From assembly GCA_947630835.1 (NCBI GenBank), contig CANRIZ010000003.1:38799-102798 (forward strand): a stretch of DNA of 64,000 nt, given 5' to 3'. Made by a program: the position numbers and the translations under genes. Positions 44,400-53,137 of this stretch are shown piece after piece; the first letter of the stretch is position 1; every line of letters starts with the position of its first letter. Origin of the DNA: an uncultured Clostridia bacterium (GTDB taxonomy: Bacteria > Bacillota > Clostridia > Oscillospirales > Acutalibacteraceae). The notes beneath the pieces are model-generated. The model ran no database searches and had not been told where the DNA came from. It saw only the letters and a list, made by a program, of their open reading frames with translations.

Positions 44400-46757
44400 A
44401 TGAATGAAAGAACCCCGCAAAAAGGGCGCAGCGTCAAAAGGAAGAAAAAGCAGAGAAAGCCTTTAAGCCCCGGCGCAAGAAGGGCTCTTACGGTCGTGTT
44501 CGCTCTGGCGCTTACGGCTATGCTTACTCTTACTATAATAAGCTGTTATATTTTAGGCTTTTGCGCTTCGTATATAAACGGCGATCCGAAAATTAACATA
44601 AGCGAATACAAGGAAAATCAGGCGCAGACAACGATTATTTATGCTTACGACAAAAATAACGAGGTAGTTGAGCTCAAGCGCCTTCACGGCGAGCAGAACC
44701 GTGTTTGGATTGAGATTAAAGAAATACCCGACAACCTTAAAAAAGCCTATATCGCCCTTGAGGACAAACGCTTTAGAAAGCACAGCGGCGTTGACTGGCT
44801 GAGAACCGCAAAGGCGGTTATGACCTTCGGCGAATCGGGCGGCGGCTCTACGCTTACCCAGCAGCTCATAAAAAACCTTACCGGTGAAAACGGCAAAACC
44901 GTAAGCCGTAAGTTCTACGAAATACTCAACGCTTTAAATCTTGAAAAGAACGTCTCAAAGGATACCATACTCGAGGCTTATCTCAATACGGCATATATGT
45001 CCCACGGCTGCTACGGCGTAAAAACGGCCTCCGAAAAATATTTCGGCAAGCAGGTTTCACAGCTTAATGCGGCGGAATGCGCCTGCATTGCGGCCATAAC
45101 GCAGAATCCCTCCAAGTTCGACCCGCTTAACCATTATGAGGATAACAGAAAAAGACAACTTACCTGCCTGGAAAATATGCTTGAGGAAGGCTATCTTACC
45201 CAAGAGCAATATGACGAAGCGGTAGCTTACAAAATGGTCTTTACCAACAGTGAGGATTATGTTGAGGATAAGAGCAAGCAGGAGGATAAGGAAAATGAGA
45301 AGGAAAACGACGCTCAGGAAATAAACAGCTATTACGTCGATTATATAATCGAGGAGGTAATCGAGGATCTCGTAAACAAGCTCGGTTACACAAGGTCGCA
45401 GGCTTCCAAGGCAATATACAACGGCGGCTTCCGTATATATTCGGCGGTGGATCTCTCCGTCCAGGAGGAGCTTGAAAACGTCTACGAAAACAAGATTTCA
45501 ATGCCGAAATACAACAGGAATATACCCGACGCCCAGTCGGCTATGACTATTATGGACTATTCCGGCAGAATTGTCGGTATTGTCGGCGGCGTAGGCGAGA
45601 AAAAGGAAAACAGGGGCTATAACCGAGCCATTAAGCCAAGGCAGCCCGGTTCTGCCATTAAACCTCTGAGCGTTTATTCTCCCGGAATAAACGAGGGTTA
45701 TATCAATTACAGCTCAAAAATTCAAAACTACGGCTTTATGGTAAACGGCAAGCTCTGGCCGCACAACTACGGAGGCGATCCGGGTTCTCCGGGAAGCTAT
45801 CTTACCGTGCAAAGGGCCATAGCCGTTTCCTACAATACCGTACCCGCACAGCTTGTAAGAAAGATGGGCGTAAATCTTTGCTTCAACTATCTTCAGGACA
45901 AATTCCATTTGAAAAACCTTAAAGAGAGCGATAAGGCGTACGCTCCCCTTGCCGTCGGCGGTCTTACTTACGGCGCAACCACGCTTGAAATGGCGGCGGC
46001 GTTCGCCTGCTTCGGAAACGGCGGCAAATACTACGAGCCGTACAGCTATTATAAAATCACCAACGCAAGCGGTACAAAGATAATTTTGCAAAACGACAAT
46101 CAAAAGCCCGAGCAGGCAATAAGCGTTGAAACGGCGGATATTATGAATAAGCTTTTGCAGACCGTTGTTACCGACGCAGCACACCTTTCAACCGGACGCA
46201 ATTACGGTATAGAGGATTTCCAGACCTTTGCAAAAACCGGTACTACAACCGAGGATAAGGACCGTTGGTTCGTAGGCGGCACTCCGAATTACGTTGCGGC
46301 AGTTTGGTTCGGCTGCGACAAGCCCAAGCAGATTTCAAACTATGTTTCGGGCAATCCCGCCGGCGCAATTTTTGATACGGTTATGACAAGGATAAACAAG
46401 GGGCTTGACAAAAAGGAGTTCGAGCTTCATACCGATAACGTAGTCAGCGCAAGGTACTGCGCTTCTTCGGGCAGGATTGCAAATTCCACCTGCGGCAGTA
46501 CGGGCGTCGGCTGGTACGACAAAAACAATATGCCCGGACGCTGTAACGGCGAGGGCGTTATAAAAGAGCCTTTAACGGATGAAAACGGCAATCCCGTTAC
46601 AACCACCGCTCCCGCAACGTCGGATTCTTCGGGCGGCGAGAATACTAAGCCCGAAAATACCAAACCCGAAACCACCGCCGCCGCTGCTCCCGAACCGGCT
46701 CCCGCTCCTACGCCGGAGCCTACTCCCGAACCCACTCCCGAGCCTTCGGACGAATAA
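44400..46757 (+). CDS. Class A penicillin-binding protein (PBP1A-like)
   Basis: A bifunctional peptidoglycan synthase of 785 residues: basic cytosolic start, one membrane segment (about 35-58), a GT51 glycosyltransferase domain (ALEDKRFRKHSGVDW, then GGSTLTQQLIKNL), and a transpeptidase domain with SxxK (GSAIKP), SxN (AVSYNT) and KTG (AKTGTTTED). The last 55 residues are low-complexity Thr/Pro/Glu repeats ending in PEPTPEPTPEPSDE, probably cell-wall spanning. ATG at 44400 has GGAGGA upstream. Followed after 4 nt by ruvX, so the two are co-transcribed. Confidence 0.95.
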   Translation: MNERTPQKGRSVKRKKKQRKPLSPGARRALTVVFALALTAMLTLTIISCYILGFCASYINGDPKINISEYKENQAQTTIIYAYDKNNEVVELKRLHGEQNRVWIEIKEIPDNLKKAYIALEDKRFRKHSGVDWLRTAKAVMTFGESGGGSTLTQQLIKNLTGENGKTVSRKFYEILNALNLEKNVSKDTILEAYLNTAYMSHGCYGVKTASEKYFGKQVSQLNAAECACIAAITQNPSKFDPLNHYEDNRKRQLTCLENMLEEGYLTQEQYDEAVAYKMVFTNSEDYVEDKSKQEDKENEKENDAQEINSYYVDYIIEEVIEDLVNKLGYTRSQASKAIYNGGFRIYSAVDLSVQEELENVYENKISMPKYNRNIPDAQSAMTIMDYSGRIVGIVGGVGEKKENRGYNRAIKPRQPGSAIKPLSVYSPGINEGYINYSSKIQNYGFMVNGKLWPHNYGGDPGSPGSYLTVQRAIAVSYNTVPAQLVRKMGVNLCFNYLQDKFHLKNLKESDKAYAPLAVGGLTYGATTLEMAAAFACFGNGGKYYEPYSYYKITNASGTKIILQNDNQKPEQAISVETADIMNKLLQTVVTDAAHLSTGRNYGIEDFQTFAKTGTTTEDKDRWFVGGTPNYVAAVWFGCDKPKQISNYVSGNPAGAIFDTVMTRINKGLDKKEFELHTDNVVSARYCASSGRIANSTCGSTGVGWYDKNNMPGRCNGEGVIKEPLTDENGNPVTTTAPATSDSSGGENTKPENTKPETTAAAAPEPAPAPTPEPTPEPTPEPSDE

Positions 46758-46761
46758 GCGT

Positions 46762-47187
46762 ATGATTATTCTGTCGGTTGATTACGGCGACGTCAGAACG
46801 GGAATAGCCGTGTGCGATAAAATGCAGCTTCTCGCTTCTCCCGTTTGCGTCATAACCCAGAGAAACAGAGAAAAGCTCTGCGGTGAAATATGCGGGATTG
46901 CAAAAGACAAGGGCGCGCAGCGTATAGTTGTCGGGCTTCCCAAAAATATGGACTCAAGCGAGGGCTTCAGAGCGCAGGCGTGTAAGGATTTTGCACGGCT
47001 TTTGCGGGAAAAAAGCGGCCTTGACGTTTGCCTTCAGGATGAGAGGCTGACAACCGTTTCGGCGCATAACATTCTAAACGAAACAAACACAAGAGGGAAA
47101 AAGCGAAAGCAGACGGTTGACGCCGTTGCGGCGGTTTTGATACTTGAGGATTATCTTAATAAGTTAAAACGTCAAAACACAATATGA
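46762..47187 (+). CDS. ruvX: Holliday junction resolvase-like RuvX (YqgF)
   Basis: The 141 residues are the usual length and have the RNase-H-like motif SVDYGDVRTGIAVCD, VVGLPKNMDSSEG, and LQDERLTTVSA with DAVAAVLILEDYL at the end. RuvX/YqgF is linked to 16S rRNA 5'-end processing and possibly Holliday junctions. In many clostridia ruvX is next to ireB, but not here. ATG at 46762 gives the canonical start; a longer open frame across the PBP gene is a shadow. Confidence 0.92.
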   Translation: MIILSVDYGDVRTGIAVCDKMQLLASPVCVITQRNREKLCGEICGIAKDKGAQRIVVGLPKNMDSSEGFRAQACKDFARLLREKSGLDVCLQDERLTTVSAHNILNETNTRGKKRKQTVDAVAAVLILEDYLNKLKRQNTI

Positions 47188-47216
47188 CAAAAAATTAAAC
47201 CCTGAGCCTATATAAT
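47170..47216 (+). promoter_or_regulatory. Candidate Spo0A-controlled spoIIG promoter with long spacer
   Basis: A perfect TATAAT (47211-47216) follows ATGACA (47184-47189) with 21 nt between, too long for normal sigma-A use but close to the 22-nt spacer of the Bacillus spoIIG promoter. Two 0A-like boxes overlap the upstream part: CGTCAAA (47170-47176) and, on the minus strand, TTTTGTCAT (47192-47184). Each differs from the 0A consensus at about one core position. Confidence 0.5.
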
Positions 47217-47234
47217 GGCATCAGGGTTATTTTT
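47198..47234 (+). terminator. Terminator of ruvX with the spoIIGA -10 in its loop
   Basis: AACCCTGAGCC and GGCATCAGGGTT pair with one bulged A around TATATAAT, followed by ATTTTTCTG. The loop holds the predicted -10 of spoIIGA. Confidence 0.75.
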
Positions 47235-47238
47235 CTGC

Positions 47239-48144
47239 GTGGTGATTATTCTGACCGTTTATGTTGACGTTCTTATAGCGATAAATATATTTGTAAATTA
47301 CTTTCTCTTGCTGTCCGTCAGGGGAATACTAAAGCTCAATGTAAAAAGATACAGAATTTTTTTAGGCGCGCTTACAGGAGGTATTTATTCTCTTGTAATT
47401 TTTTTACCGCAGATTCCGAAAATATTGACTCTTTTAATGAATTTAACCGCTTCGCTTGCTATAGTGCTTATAAGCTTCGGGCAGAAAAGACCAAAGCCGC
47501 TTTTAAAGACCTTTCTCGTCTTTTTCTCCGTCAATTTCGCCTTTGCGGGATTAATGCTCGCCGTTTGGCTTCTGCTCAAGCCCGACGGAATGATTTACAA
47601 CAACAGCATAGTCTATTTCAATATAGACATAAAAGCCCTTATCATACTGACCGTTGTATGCTATTTTGTCTTAACCCTTATTTTCAGGCTTTCAAAAAGG
47701 AGCGCTCCCGACAACAAAATTTACAGCGTGACGCTCGTTAACGGCGGCAAAAGCGTAACCGTGAACGCCCTGCTCGATACCGGCAATACCCTGCGGGATT
47801 GTTTTACCGGCAAGCCCGTAATTATAGCGGAAAGCGGCGTAATATCAAAGCTTTTCGACAGTCAAATTCTTGATTTTTTTCAAAGCGGAACCGTTCCCGA
47901 TGGCGAGGGGAAAAACAGGATAAGGCTGATACCCGTAAACACCGTTTCCGAAAAGGGCGCTCTCAGGGCGTCGGTCATAGATTCGCTTACGGTAAACGAC
48001 ATTAACATAAGCGTAAAAAACGTGCTTCTTTCACAGAGTAAAACCGATTTTTCAAGCGGCGAATACTCTGTGCTTTTAAATAATGAAATAATTAACGAGA
48101 GGGGAAAAAGAGATGAAAAAGCTTTCTTTAAAATCAATAATTGA
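47239..48144 (+). CDS. spoIIGA: Sporulation sigma-E factor-processing peptidase SpoIIGA
   Basis: SpoIIGA is a membrane aspartic-type protease that removes the pro-sequence from pro-sigma-E in the mother cell. Around 300 residues: five membrane segments in the first half ([19 protein letters not shown] and following) and a soluble protease domain with [10 protein letters not shown], where the aspartate is catalytic. The ATG at 47215 lies within the ruvX terminator and upstream of the likely transcription start, so GTG at 47239 (or 47242) is preferred; the Shine-Dalgarno (AGGG) is weak. The gene overlaps sigE by 32 nt. Confidence 0.88.
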   Translation: MVIILTVYVDVLIAINIFVNYFLLLSVRGILKLNVKRYRIFLGALTGGIYSLVIFLPQIPKILTLLMNLTASLAIVLISFGQKRPKPLLKTFLVFFSVNFAFAGLMLAVWLLLKPDGMIYNNSIVYFNIDIKALIILTVVCYFVLTLIFRLSKRSAPDNKIYSVTLVNGGKSVTVNALLDTGNTLRDCFTGKPVIIAESGVISKLFDSQILDFFQSGTVPDGEGKNRIRLIPVNTVSEKGALRASVIDSLTVNDINISVKNVLLSQSKTDFSSGEYSVLLNNEIINERGKRDEKAFFKINN

Positions 48145-48820
48145 AAAGATAATACGTTTCTTCAACGAAAACGATATTGACTATGTGAGCGGACCCGATA
48201 ACCTGCCCGAACCGCTTACAAGGGAGGAGGAAAACAACCTGCTTGACAGGATTTCAAACGGCGACGCTTCCGCAAGAGAGCCGCTGATAGTGCATAATCT
48301 TCGCCTTGTAGTCTACATAGCTAAAAAATTCGACAACTCCGGAGTCGGAATTGACGACCTCGTTTCCATAGGCACAATAGGACTTATCAAAGCCGTAAAT
48401 ACCTTTAAGCCCGAAAAAAACATTAAGCTTGCAACCTATGCGTCAAGATGTATCGAGAACGAGATACTTATGTATCTGCGCAAAATAAGTCTGCATAAAA
48501 CAGATATTTCCATAGACGAGCCTCTCAATATCGATTGGGACGGCAACGAGCTTCTGCTGTCCGACGTGCTGGGCAGCGAACCCGACGAGATAAACAGAAA
48601 TCTCGAAGCGGAAAACGAAAAAAAGCTTTTGCTTATGAGCGTCAACACACTTTCGGAAAGGGAAAGAATGATTATGAATATGCGCTTCGGGCTTGACGGC
48701 GAAAAGGAGCATACGCAAAAGGAGGTCGCCGATTTGCTCGGTATTTCCCAAAGCTATATTTCGAGGCTTGAAAAAAGGATTATAAAAAGGCTTAAAAGGG
48801 AGATGGAGAAGGTCATTTGA
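48113..48820 (+). CDS. sigE: RNA polymerase sporulation sigma factor SigE
   Basis: SigE is the early mother-cell sigma factor. The 235 residues start with a pro-sequence-like stretch ([20 protein letters not shown]), then [20 protein letters not shown], region 2 ([50 protein letters not shown]) and region 4 ([33 protein letters not shown], seen in parts). Pairing with spoIIGA settles the identity. GAGAGGGG lies upstream. No sigG follows, unlike in Bacillus. Confidence 0.94.
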   Translation: MKKLSLKSIIEKIIRFFNENDIDYVSGPDNLPEPLTREEENNLLDRISNGDASAREPLIVHNLRLVVYIAKKFDNSGVGIDDLVSIGTIGLIKAVNTFKPEKNIKLATYASRCIENEILMYLRKISLHKTDISIDEPLNIDWDGNELLLSDVLGSEPDEINRNLEAENEKKLLLMSVNTLSERERMIMNMRFGLDGEKEHTQKEVADLLGISQSYISRLEKRIIKRLKREMEKVI

Positions 48821-48886
48821 CCTGTTTAAAAACGAAAAAAATTTTTTAGTAAAACTCAAAAAAAATTAAAAAAAGTATGTTACTTT

Positions 48887-48906
48887 TTTGTCAAATGTGT
48901 TATAAT
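48887..48906 (+). promoter_or_regulatory. Extended -10 with an overlapping 0A-type box before the GlpA-like gene
   Basis: TGTTATAAT (extended -10, TATAAT at 48901-48906) is preceded by TTTGTCAAA (48887-48895), an exact match to the Spo0A box pattern TTTGTCRAA. No good -35 is present. In this AT-rich 150-nt gap a chance match is possible. Confidence 0.45.
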
Positions 48907-48972
48907 AGCTTAGAATAATGTTATGTTTTGCGCTTTTGCAAAATATATGAATATTTTGAGGGGTGAAAAATT

Positions 48973-50403
48973 ATGAAGTACGATGTTGCAGTCATCGGCG
49001 GCGGCGTAGTCGGAGCTTTGATTTGCAAAGAGCTTTCAAAGTACGACGTTAAAATTGCGCTTGTTGAAAAATGCAATGATGTTGCAATGGGTACAACGAA
49101 GGCAAACAGCGCTATCGTACACGGCGGCTTCGACGCTATGCCCGGTACGCTGAAGGCAAAGCTGAATGTCGAGGGTACTCGCATTATGCCTTCGCTTTGC
49201 GGCGATTTGAACGTTCCTTACAGAAACAACGGCTCGCTTGTTTTGGCGTTTTCCGACGAGGAAGTAGAGCATATCAAGGTTCTTTACGACAGGGGAGTTA
49301 AGAACGGCGTTCCCGACCTTGAAATTATTTCCAAGGAAAAGGTTAAGGAGCTTGAGCCCAATGTGTCGGACGAGGTAAAGGCGGCGCTTCTTTCAAATTC
49401 GGCGGGAATTGTCTGCCCGTATGAGCTTACAATAGCGGCAGCCGAGGTTGCGGTGACGAACGGCGTCGAGTTTATCAGAAATTGCGAGGTAAAGGCAATC
49501 TCCGAGCAGGGCGGCGTTTACGAGCTTGAAACAAGCACGGGCAAGATAGAAGCGCGGTATGTTATAAACGCTGCGGGCAATCATTCCGACGAAATAGCCG
49601 CTATGATAGGCGACGACAGCATAGAGCTTGTTGCGAGAAAGGGCGAGTATTATTTGCTGGACAAGTCTTACGGCAGTCTTGCAAACCATACGATTTTCCA
49701 ATGCCCGAATAAAATGGGTAAGGGCGTGCTTGTAACTCCTACGGTTGACGGCAATATACTCATAGGTCCGTCGGCGTCCGACGAAAATGAAAAGGACAAT
49801 ACCGACACCACTCCCGAAGGGCTTGAATTTGTACTTTCAAAGGCGTTTAAATCCGTGCCTTCAATAAATATCAGGGGAGCCATTACCTCCTTTGCGGGTG
49901 TTCGGGCTCACCCCGTAACCGATGATTTCATTATAGGTTATTCCGATAAGAGCGACAGATTTATTAACTGCGCGGGTATCGAGTCTCCCGGGCTTTCCGC
50001 CGCTCCGGCAATAGCGAGGTATGTCGAGAGCCTTTTAATCGAAAAGCTTTCACCCGAGATTAAAAAGGACTATGCGGCAACGAGAAAAGCGCCCGTTCGC
50101 TTCAGGCATATGAACGAGCAGCAGCGCAGGGAGCTTATAAAGAAAAACCCCGCATACGGCAGGATAATTTGCCGCTGCGAAACAATAACCGAGGGCGAAA
50201 TACTCGACGCAATACACGCTCCCGCCGGCGCAAGGGACGTTGACGGCGTAAAGCGGAGAACAAGAGCCGGTATGGGCAGATGTCAAGGCGGCTTCTGCTC
50301 GAGCAAGGTAGTGGAAATTCTTGCAAAAGAGCTTGGAAAGGATATGAACGAGATTACGAAGTTCGGCGGCAATTCCAAGATTATTTTTGAAAGAACAAAG
50401 TGA
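48973..50403 (+). CDS. GlpA-like FAD-dependent oxidoreductase with BFD-type [2Fe-2S] domain
   Basis: The 476 residues have an N-terminal FAD motif (DVAVIGGGVVGALICKEL), a DAO-family body (KANSAIVHGGFDAMPGT, GIESPGLSAAPAIARYVE) and a C-terminal BFD-like domain with four cysteines (IICRCETIT and MGRCQGGFC) for an iron-sulfur cluster. This is the architecture of anaerobic glycerol-3-phosphate dehydrogenase subunit A. With the next two genes it forms the trio seen in clostridial glycerol-3-phosphate or related hydroxyacid oxidation. No glycerol kinase or facilitator gene is near, so the substrate remains uncertain. Confidence 0.9.
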   Translation: MKYDVAVIGGGVVGALICKELSKYDVKIALVEKCNDVAMGTTKANSAIVHGGFDAMPGTLKAKLNVEGTRIMPSLCGDLNVPYRNNGSLVLAFSDEEVEHIKVLYDRGVKNGVPDLEIISKEKVKELEPNVSDEVKAALLSNSAGIVCPYELTIAAAEVAVTNGVEFIRNCEVKAISEQGGVYELETSTGKIEARYVINAAGNHSDEIAAMIGDDSIELVARKGEYYLLDKSYGSLANHTIFQCPNKMGKGVLVTPTVDGNILIGPSASDENEKDNTDTTPEGLEFVLSKAFKSVPSINIRGAITSFAGVRAHPVTDDFIIGYSDKSDRFINCAGIESPGLSAAPAIARYVESLLIEKLSPEIKKDYAATRKAPVRFRHMNEQQRRELIKKNPAYGRIICRCETITEGEILDAIHAPAGARDVDGVKRRTRAGMGRCQGGFCSSKVVEILAKELGKDMNEITKFGGNSKIIFERTK

Positions 50404-50413
50404 GGTGGGTAAA

Positions 50414-51670
50414 GTGCTTAGTTATGATTTGGCGGTAATAGGCGGAGGCCCTGCGGGTATGGCGGCGGCGCTTAAAGCGCGCGAAGAGGGGATTGAAAAG
50501 ATTATCATTCTCGAACGTGCCGATACTCTCGGCGGCATACTTGAACAGTGTATTCACACGGGCTTCGGGCTTCATTATTTCGGCGAGGAGCTTTCCGGCC
50601 CAGAATACGCGGGCAGGTTTATAAAGCAGGTTTACGACACCGATATTGAAGTTAAAACCGATACCATGGTGCTTGATATTTCAAAGGATAACGTCGTTAC
50701 CGCATGCAATAATGTTGACGGCTTAATTACAATAAAGGCAACCGCAATAGTGCTTGCGATGGGATGCCGTGAAAGGCCGAGAGGCGCTCTTTCGATAGCG
50801 GGAAGCAGAGCTTCGGGCATTATGACCGCGGGAACGGCGCAGAAATATGTAAATATCAACGGATATATGCCGGGCAAAACCGTAGTTATACTCGGTTCGG
50901 GCGATATAGGGCTTATTATGGCAAGGCGAATGACTCTCGAAGGCGCAAAGGTAAAGGCGGTCTGCGAATTGATGCCTTATTCGGGCGGGCTTACGAGGAA
51001 TATCGTCCAGTGCCTTGAAGATTTCGGCATACCGCTAAGGCTTTCCTGCACGGTTGTCAAAACCCACGGCAAGGAAAGGCTTGAGGGCGTTACCGTGGCG
51101 AATGTCGACGAAAACCTTAAACCCATTCCGGGTACGGAGGAGTACATACCCTGCGACACGCTTATGCTTTCCGTAGGCCTTATTCCGGAAAACGAGCTGT
51201 CCAAAAATGCGGGCATTGAGCTTGACCGCATTACAAACGGCCCGAGCGTTGACGAATACCGTGAAACTCTGCACAAGGGCGTTTTTGCATGCGGAAATGT
51301 TTTGCAGGTTCACGACCTCGTAGACTATGTTACGCAGGAGAGCCAAATAGCCGGCGAGGGCGCGGCAAAGTATATAAAAGGCGAAAAGAAAACGGGCGAG
51401 TACGTTAAAACCCAAGGCGAAAACGGCGTTCGTTACATTGTTCCGCAGAGGATAAACAGAGAAACCGACAAGGACGTTAAGCTTTATTTCAGAGTGGGCA
51501 AGGTGTTCAAAAACGTCAGACTTTCGGTAAAATGCGGGGACGAGGTGATTATGTCAAGGAATAAGAAAAAAATGACTCCGGGCGAAATGGAGAATATTCT
51601 TATTAAGCTTGACACAATTAAATCCCTGCCGTCGGGAAGCACGATTACGGTTACTGTTGAGGAGGCGTAA
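50414..51670 (+). CDS. NAD(P)/FAD-dependent oxidoreductase of the GlpA-associated trio
   Basis: The 418 residues have a pyridine nucleotide-disulfide oxidoreductase layout: FAD motif DLAVIGGGPAGMAAALKA, LGGILEQCIHTGFG, AMGCRERPRGAL, and a second dinucleotide motif VVILGSGDIGLIMARRM. It probably passes electrons between the GlpA-like protein and a carrier. GTG at 50414 has GAGGTGGG upstream, overlapping the previous stop; an in-frame ATG at 50387 inside the previous gene is rejected. Confidence 0.9.
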   Translation: MLSYDLAVIGGGPAGMAAALKAREEGIEKIIILERADTLGGILEQCIHTGFGLHYFGEELSGPEYAGRFIKQVYDTDIEVKTDTMVLDISKDNVVTACNNVDGLITIKATAIVLAMGCRERPRGALSIAGSRASGIMTAGTAQKYVNINGYMPGKTVVILGSGDIGLIMARRMTLEGAKVKAVCELMPYSGGLTRNIVQCLEDFGIPLRLSCTVVKTHGKERLEGVTVANVDENLKPIPGTEEYIPCDTLMLSVGLIPENELSKNAGIELDRITNGPSVDEYRETLHKGVFACGNVLQVHDLVDYVTQESQIAGEGAAKYIKGEKKTGEYVKTQGENGVRYIVPQRINRETDKDVKLYFRVGKVFKNVRLSVKCGDEVIMSRNKKKMTPGEMENILIKLDTIKSLPSGSTITVTVEEA

Positions 51671-51673
51671 ATT

Positions 51674-52033
51674 ATGACAAAAAGAGAAATGGTTTGCGTA
51701 TCCTGTCCCATAGGATGCGCCGTTACGGTTGAGCTTGACGACAACAACGAGGTCGTTTCGGTTAAGGGCAACACCTGTCCCAGGGGCGATAAATACGCAA
51801 GGCAGGAGTGTACGCACCCCGAGAGAATGCTTACCTCTACCGTAAAGCTTGAGGGCGGTAAATTGCCTGTTATTTCGGTAAAATCGGCGTCGCCCATACC
51901 AAAGGAAATGCTTTTTGAAGCTATGAAAGAGATTAATAAGGTAACGCTTAAAGCGCCCGTTAAAATCGGAGATATCGTTATAAAAGATATACTCGGAACG
52001 GGCGTGGATATAATTGCGACCAATGAGTCGTAA
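51674..52033 (+). CDS. DUF1667 domain protein
   Basis: The 119 residues have cysteine motifs MVCVSCPIGCAVTVE and GNTCPRGDKYARQECTHP, which could bind an iron-sulfur cluster, and a C-terminal KAPVKIGDIVIKDILGTGVD region. DUF1667 proteins regularly follow GlpA-like and FAD-oxidoreductase genes and probably form the third subunit of that complex. Its start is 4 nt after the preceding stop, with GAGGAGG in between and before. A terminator follows. Confidence 0.9.
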   Translation: MTKREMVCVSCPIGCAVTVELDDNNEVVSVKGNTCPRGDKYARQECTHPERMLTSTVKLEGGKLPVISVKSASPIPKEMLFEAMKEINKVTLKAPVKIGDIVIKDILGTGVDIIATNES

Positions 52034-52054
52034 CAGGGCAAAGGCGTAAAATTA

Positions 52055-52092
52055 AAGAGATGCGGTCCCCAAAAAACTGCGTCTCTTTTTTG
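52055..52092 (+). terminator. Terminator after the DUF1667 gene
   Basis: AAGAGATGC and GCGTCTCTT pair (one G-U) around GGTCCCCAAAAAACT and are followed by TTTTTGC. Confidence 0.75.
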
Positions 52093-52115
52093 CTTTTAAT
52101 AAAAGGGGGTAAAAA

Positions 52116-53108
52116 ATGGGTATTAGTGATTTTTTCTACGGCAGAATGGAAAAGGGACTCGAGCTTTTGGTTAAATCAAAAAAGGTTTCGGTTCCCGACG
52201 GCTCGTCGCCCGTAGAGGCGGACGCAGGCGCAAGGCTCAATATGATACTTTGGGGAGATCCGCAGATTTCCTGCCTTTCTCCTTTAAGAAGCGGAAGGGT
52301 TTATTCGGCTTGTATGGACGTTTTAAATTCCAAATCAAAATTCGACGCGCTTGTAATGCTCGGCGATATTTCGGAATACGGCACAAAATGCGAGTATAAA
52401 TTCACCCAAAAGCTGCTCGAACCCATAGCCGAGAAATTCAAAAACATTTTTGCGGTTTCGGGGAACCACGACATAAGGCTAAGGAACTACAAAAAACAGG
52501 TCAGGAAATTTTCCTCGTTTTTGGAGGGTATTAAAAACGGACGCGCGGGAAGCGGCGAAAAATATTTTTTCTCAAAAACCGTTAACGGCTATAAATTTAT
52601 TATGCTCGGCGCGGACAGAGCCGCGTTTGAAGGCTCTTACATAGGCGACGGTCAGCTTGCATGGCTCGATAGGGAATTGAACGAGCAAAAGGACAGCGGC
52701 AAACCCGTGTTCGTATTTAACCACCAGCCTTTGAAAAGAACCAACGGCTTGCCCGTGACCTTTCTCGGAAAGGGCAAATGGAGGGGCAGCGTCGGCAACG
52801 AATCCGATAAACTGCTTAAAATTTTCAAAAAATACGACAATGTGATTTATATTACGGGTCATCTTCATTACTGCACAAGCAAATATACCTATGAGGACTG
52901 CGGAAGCTTTAAGGCTATCTCCGTGCCGACCGTGGGAGTTATAAACCATGGGAATTTTGCAAAGTTTACTCAGGGGTACGTTCTTTCGGTTTACGATGAT
53001 AAAATCGTTGCCCGTTCAAGGATTTTCGGCGAGGGCAAATACGTAGGCAAAGAGGTCAGCAACTCCGAGTTTGAAATAAGCTTAAAAAACATATGCCAAA
53101 CCGTTTGA
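52116..53108 (+). CDS. Calcineurin-like metallophosphoesterase
   Basis: The 330 residues have the metal-site series WGDPQIS (Gln in place of the usual His in the first DxH), LGDISEYG, VSGNHDIR, FNHQPL and TGHLHYC. These fit the calcineurin-like phosphoesterase fold with a dinuclear metal centre. Substrate is unknown. No signal peptide is visible. It stands 29 nt before a GPH-family transporter gene on the same strand, so the two may form an operon, for example for uptake and dephosphorylation of a compound. Confidence 0.87.
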   Translation: MGISDFFYGRMEKGLELLVKSKKVSVPDGSSPVEADAGARLNMILWGDPQISCLSPLRSGRVYSACMDVLNSKSKFDALVMLGDISEYGTKCEYKFTQKLLEPIAEKFKNIFAVSGNHDIRLRNYKKQVRKFSSFLEGIKNGRAGSGEKYFFSKTVNGYKFIMLGADRAAFEGSYIGDGQLAWLDRELNEQKDSGKPVFVFNHQPLKRTNGLPVTFLGKGKWRGSVGNESDKLLKIFKKYDNVIYITGHLHYCTSKYTYEDCGSFKAISVPTVGVINHGNFAKFTQGYVLSVYDDKIVARSRIFGEGKYVGKEVSNSEFEISLKNICQTV

Positions 53109-53137
53109 GATTTAAATTTATATAAAGAGGTGTTTTT

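Noticed and set aside
46579..46761. N-terminal extension of ruvX
   Set aside because: This part is the Pro/Thr-rich end of the PBP gene read in another frame; the RuvX family starts at the ATG at 46762.
47215..47238. ATG at 47215 as the spoIIGA start
   Set aside because: The codon overlaps the TATAAT and lies in the loop and second arm of the ruvX terminator, upstream of the expected transcript start.
48821..48870. Terminator after sigE (AAAAAATTTTTT)
   Set aside because: The stem has no GC pairs and would not be stable; readthrough into the next region is possible.
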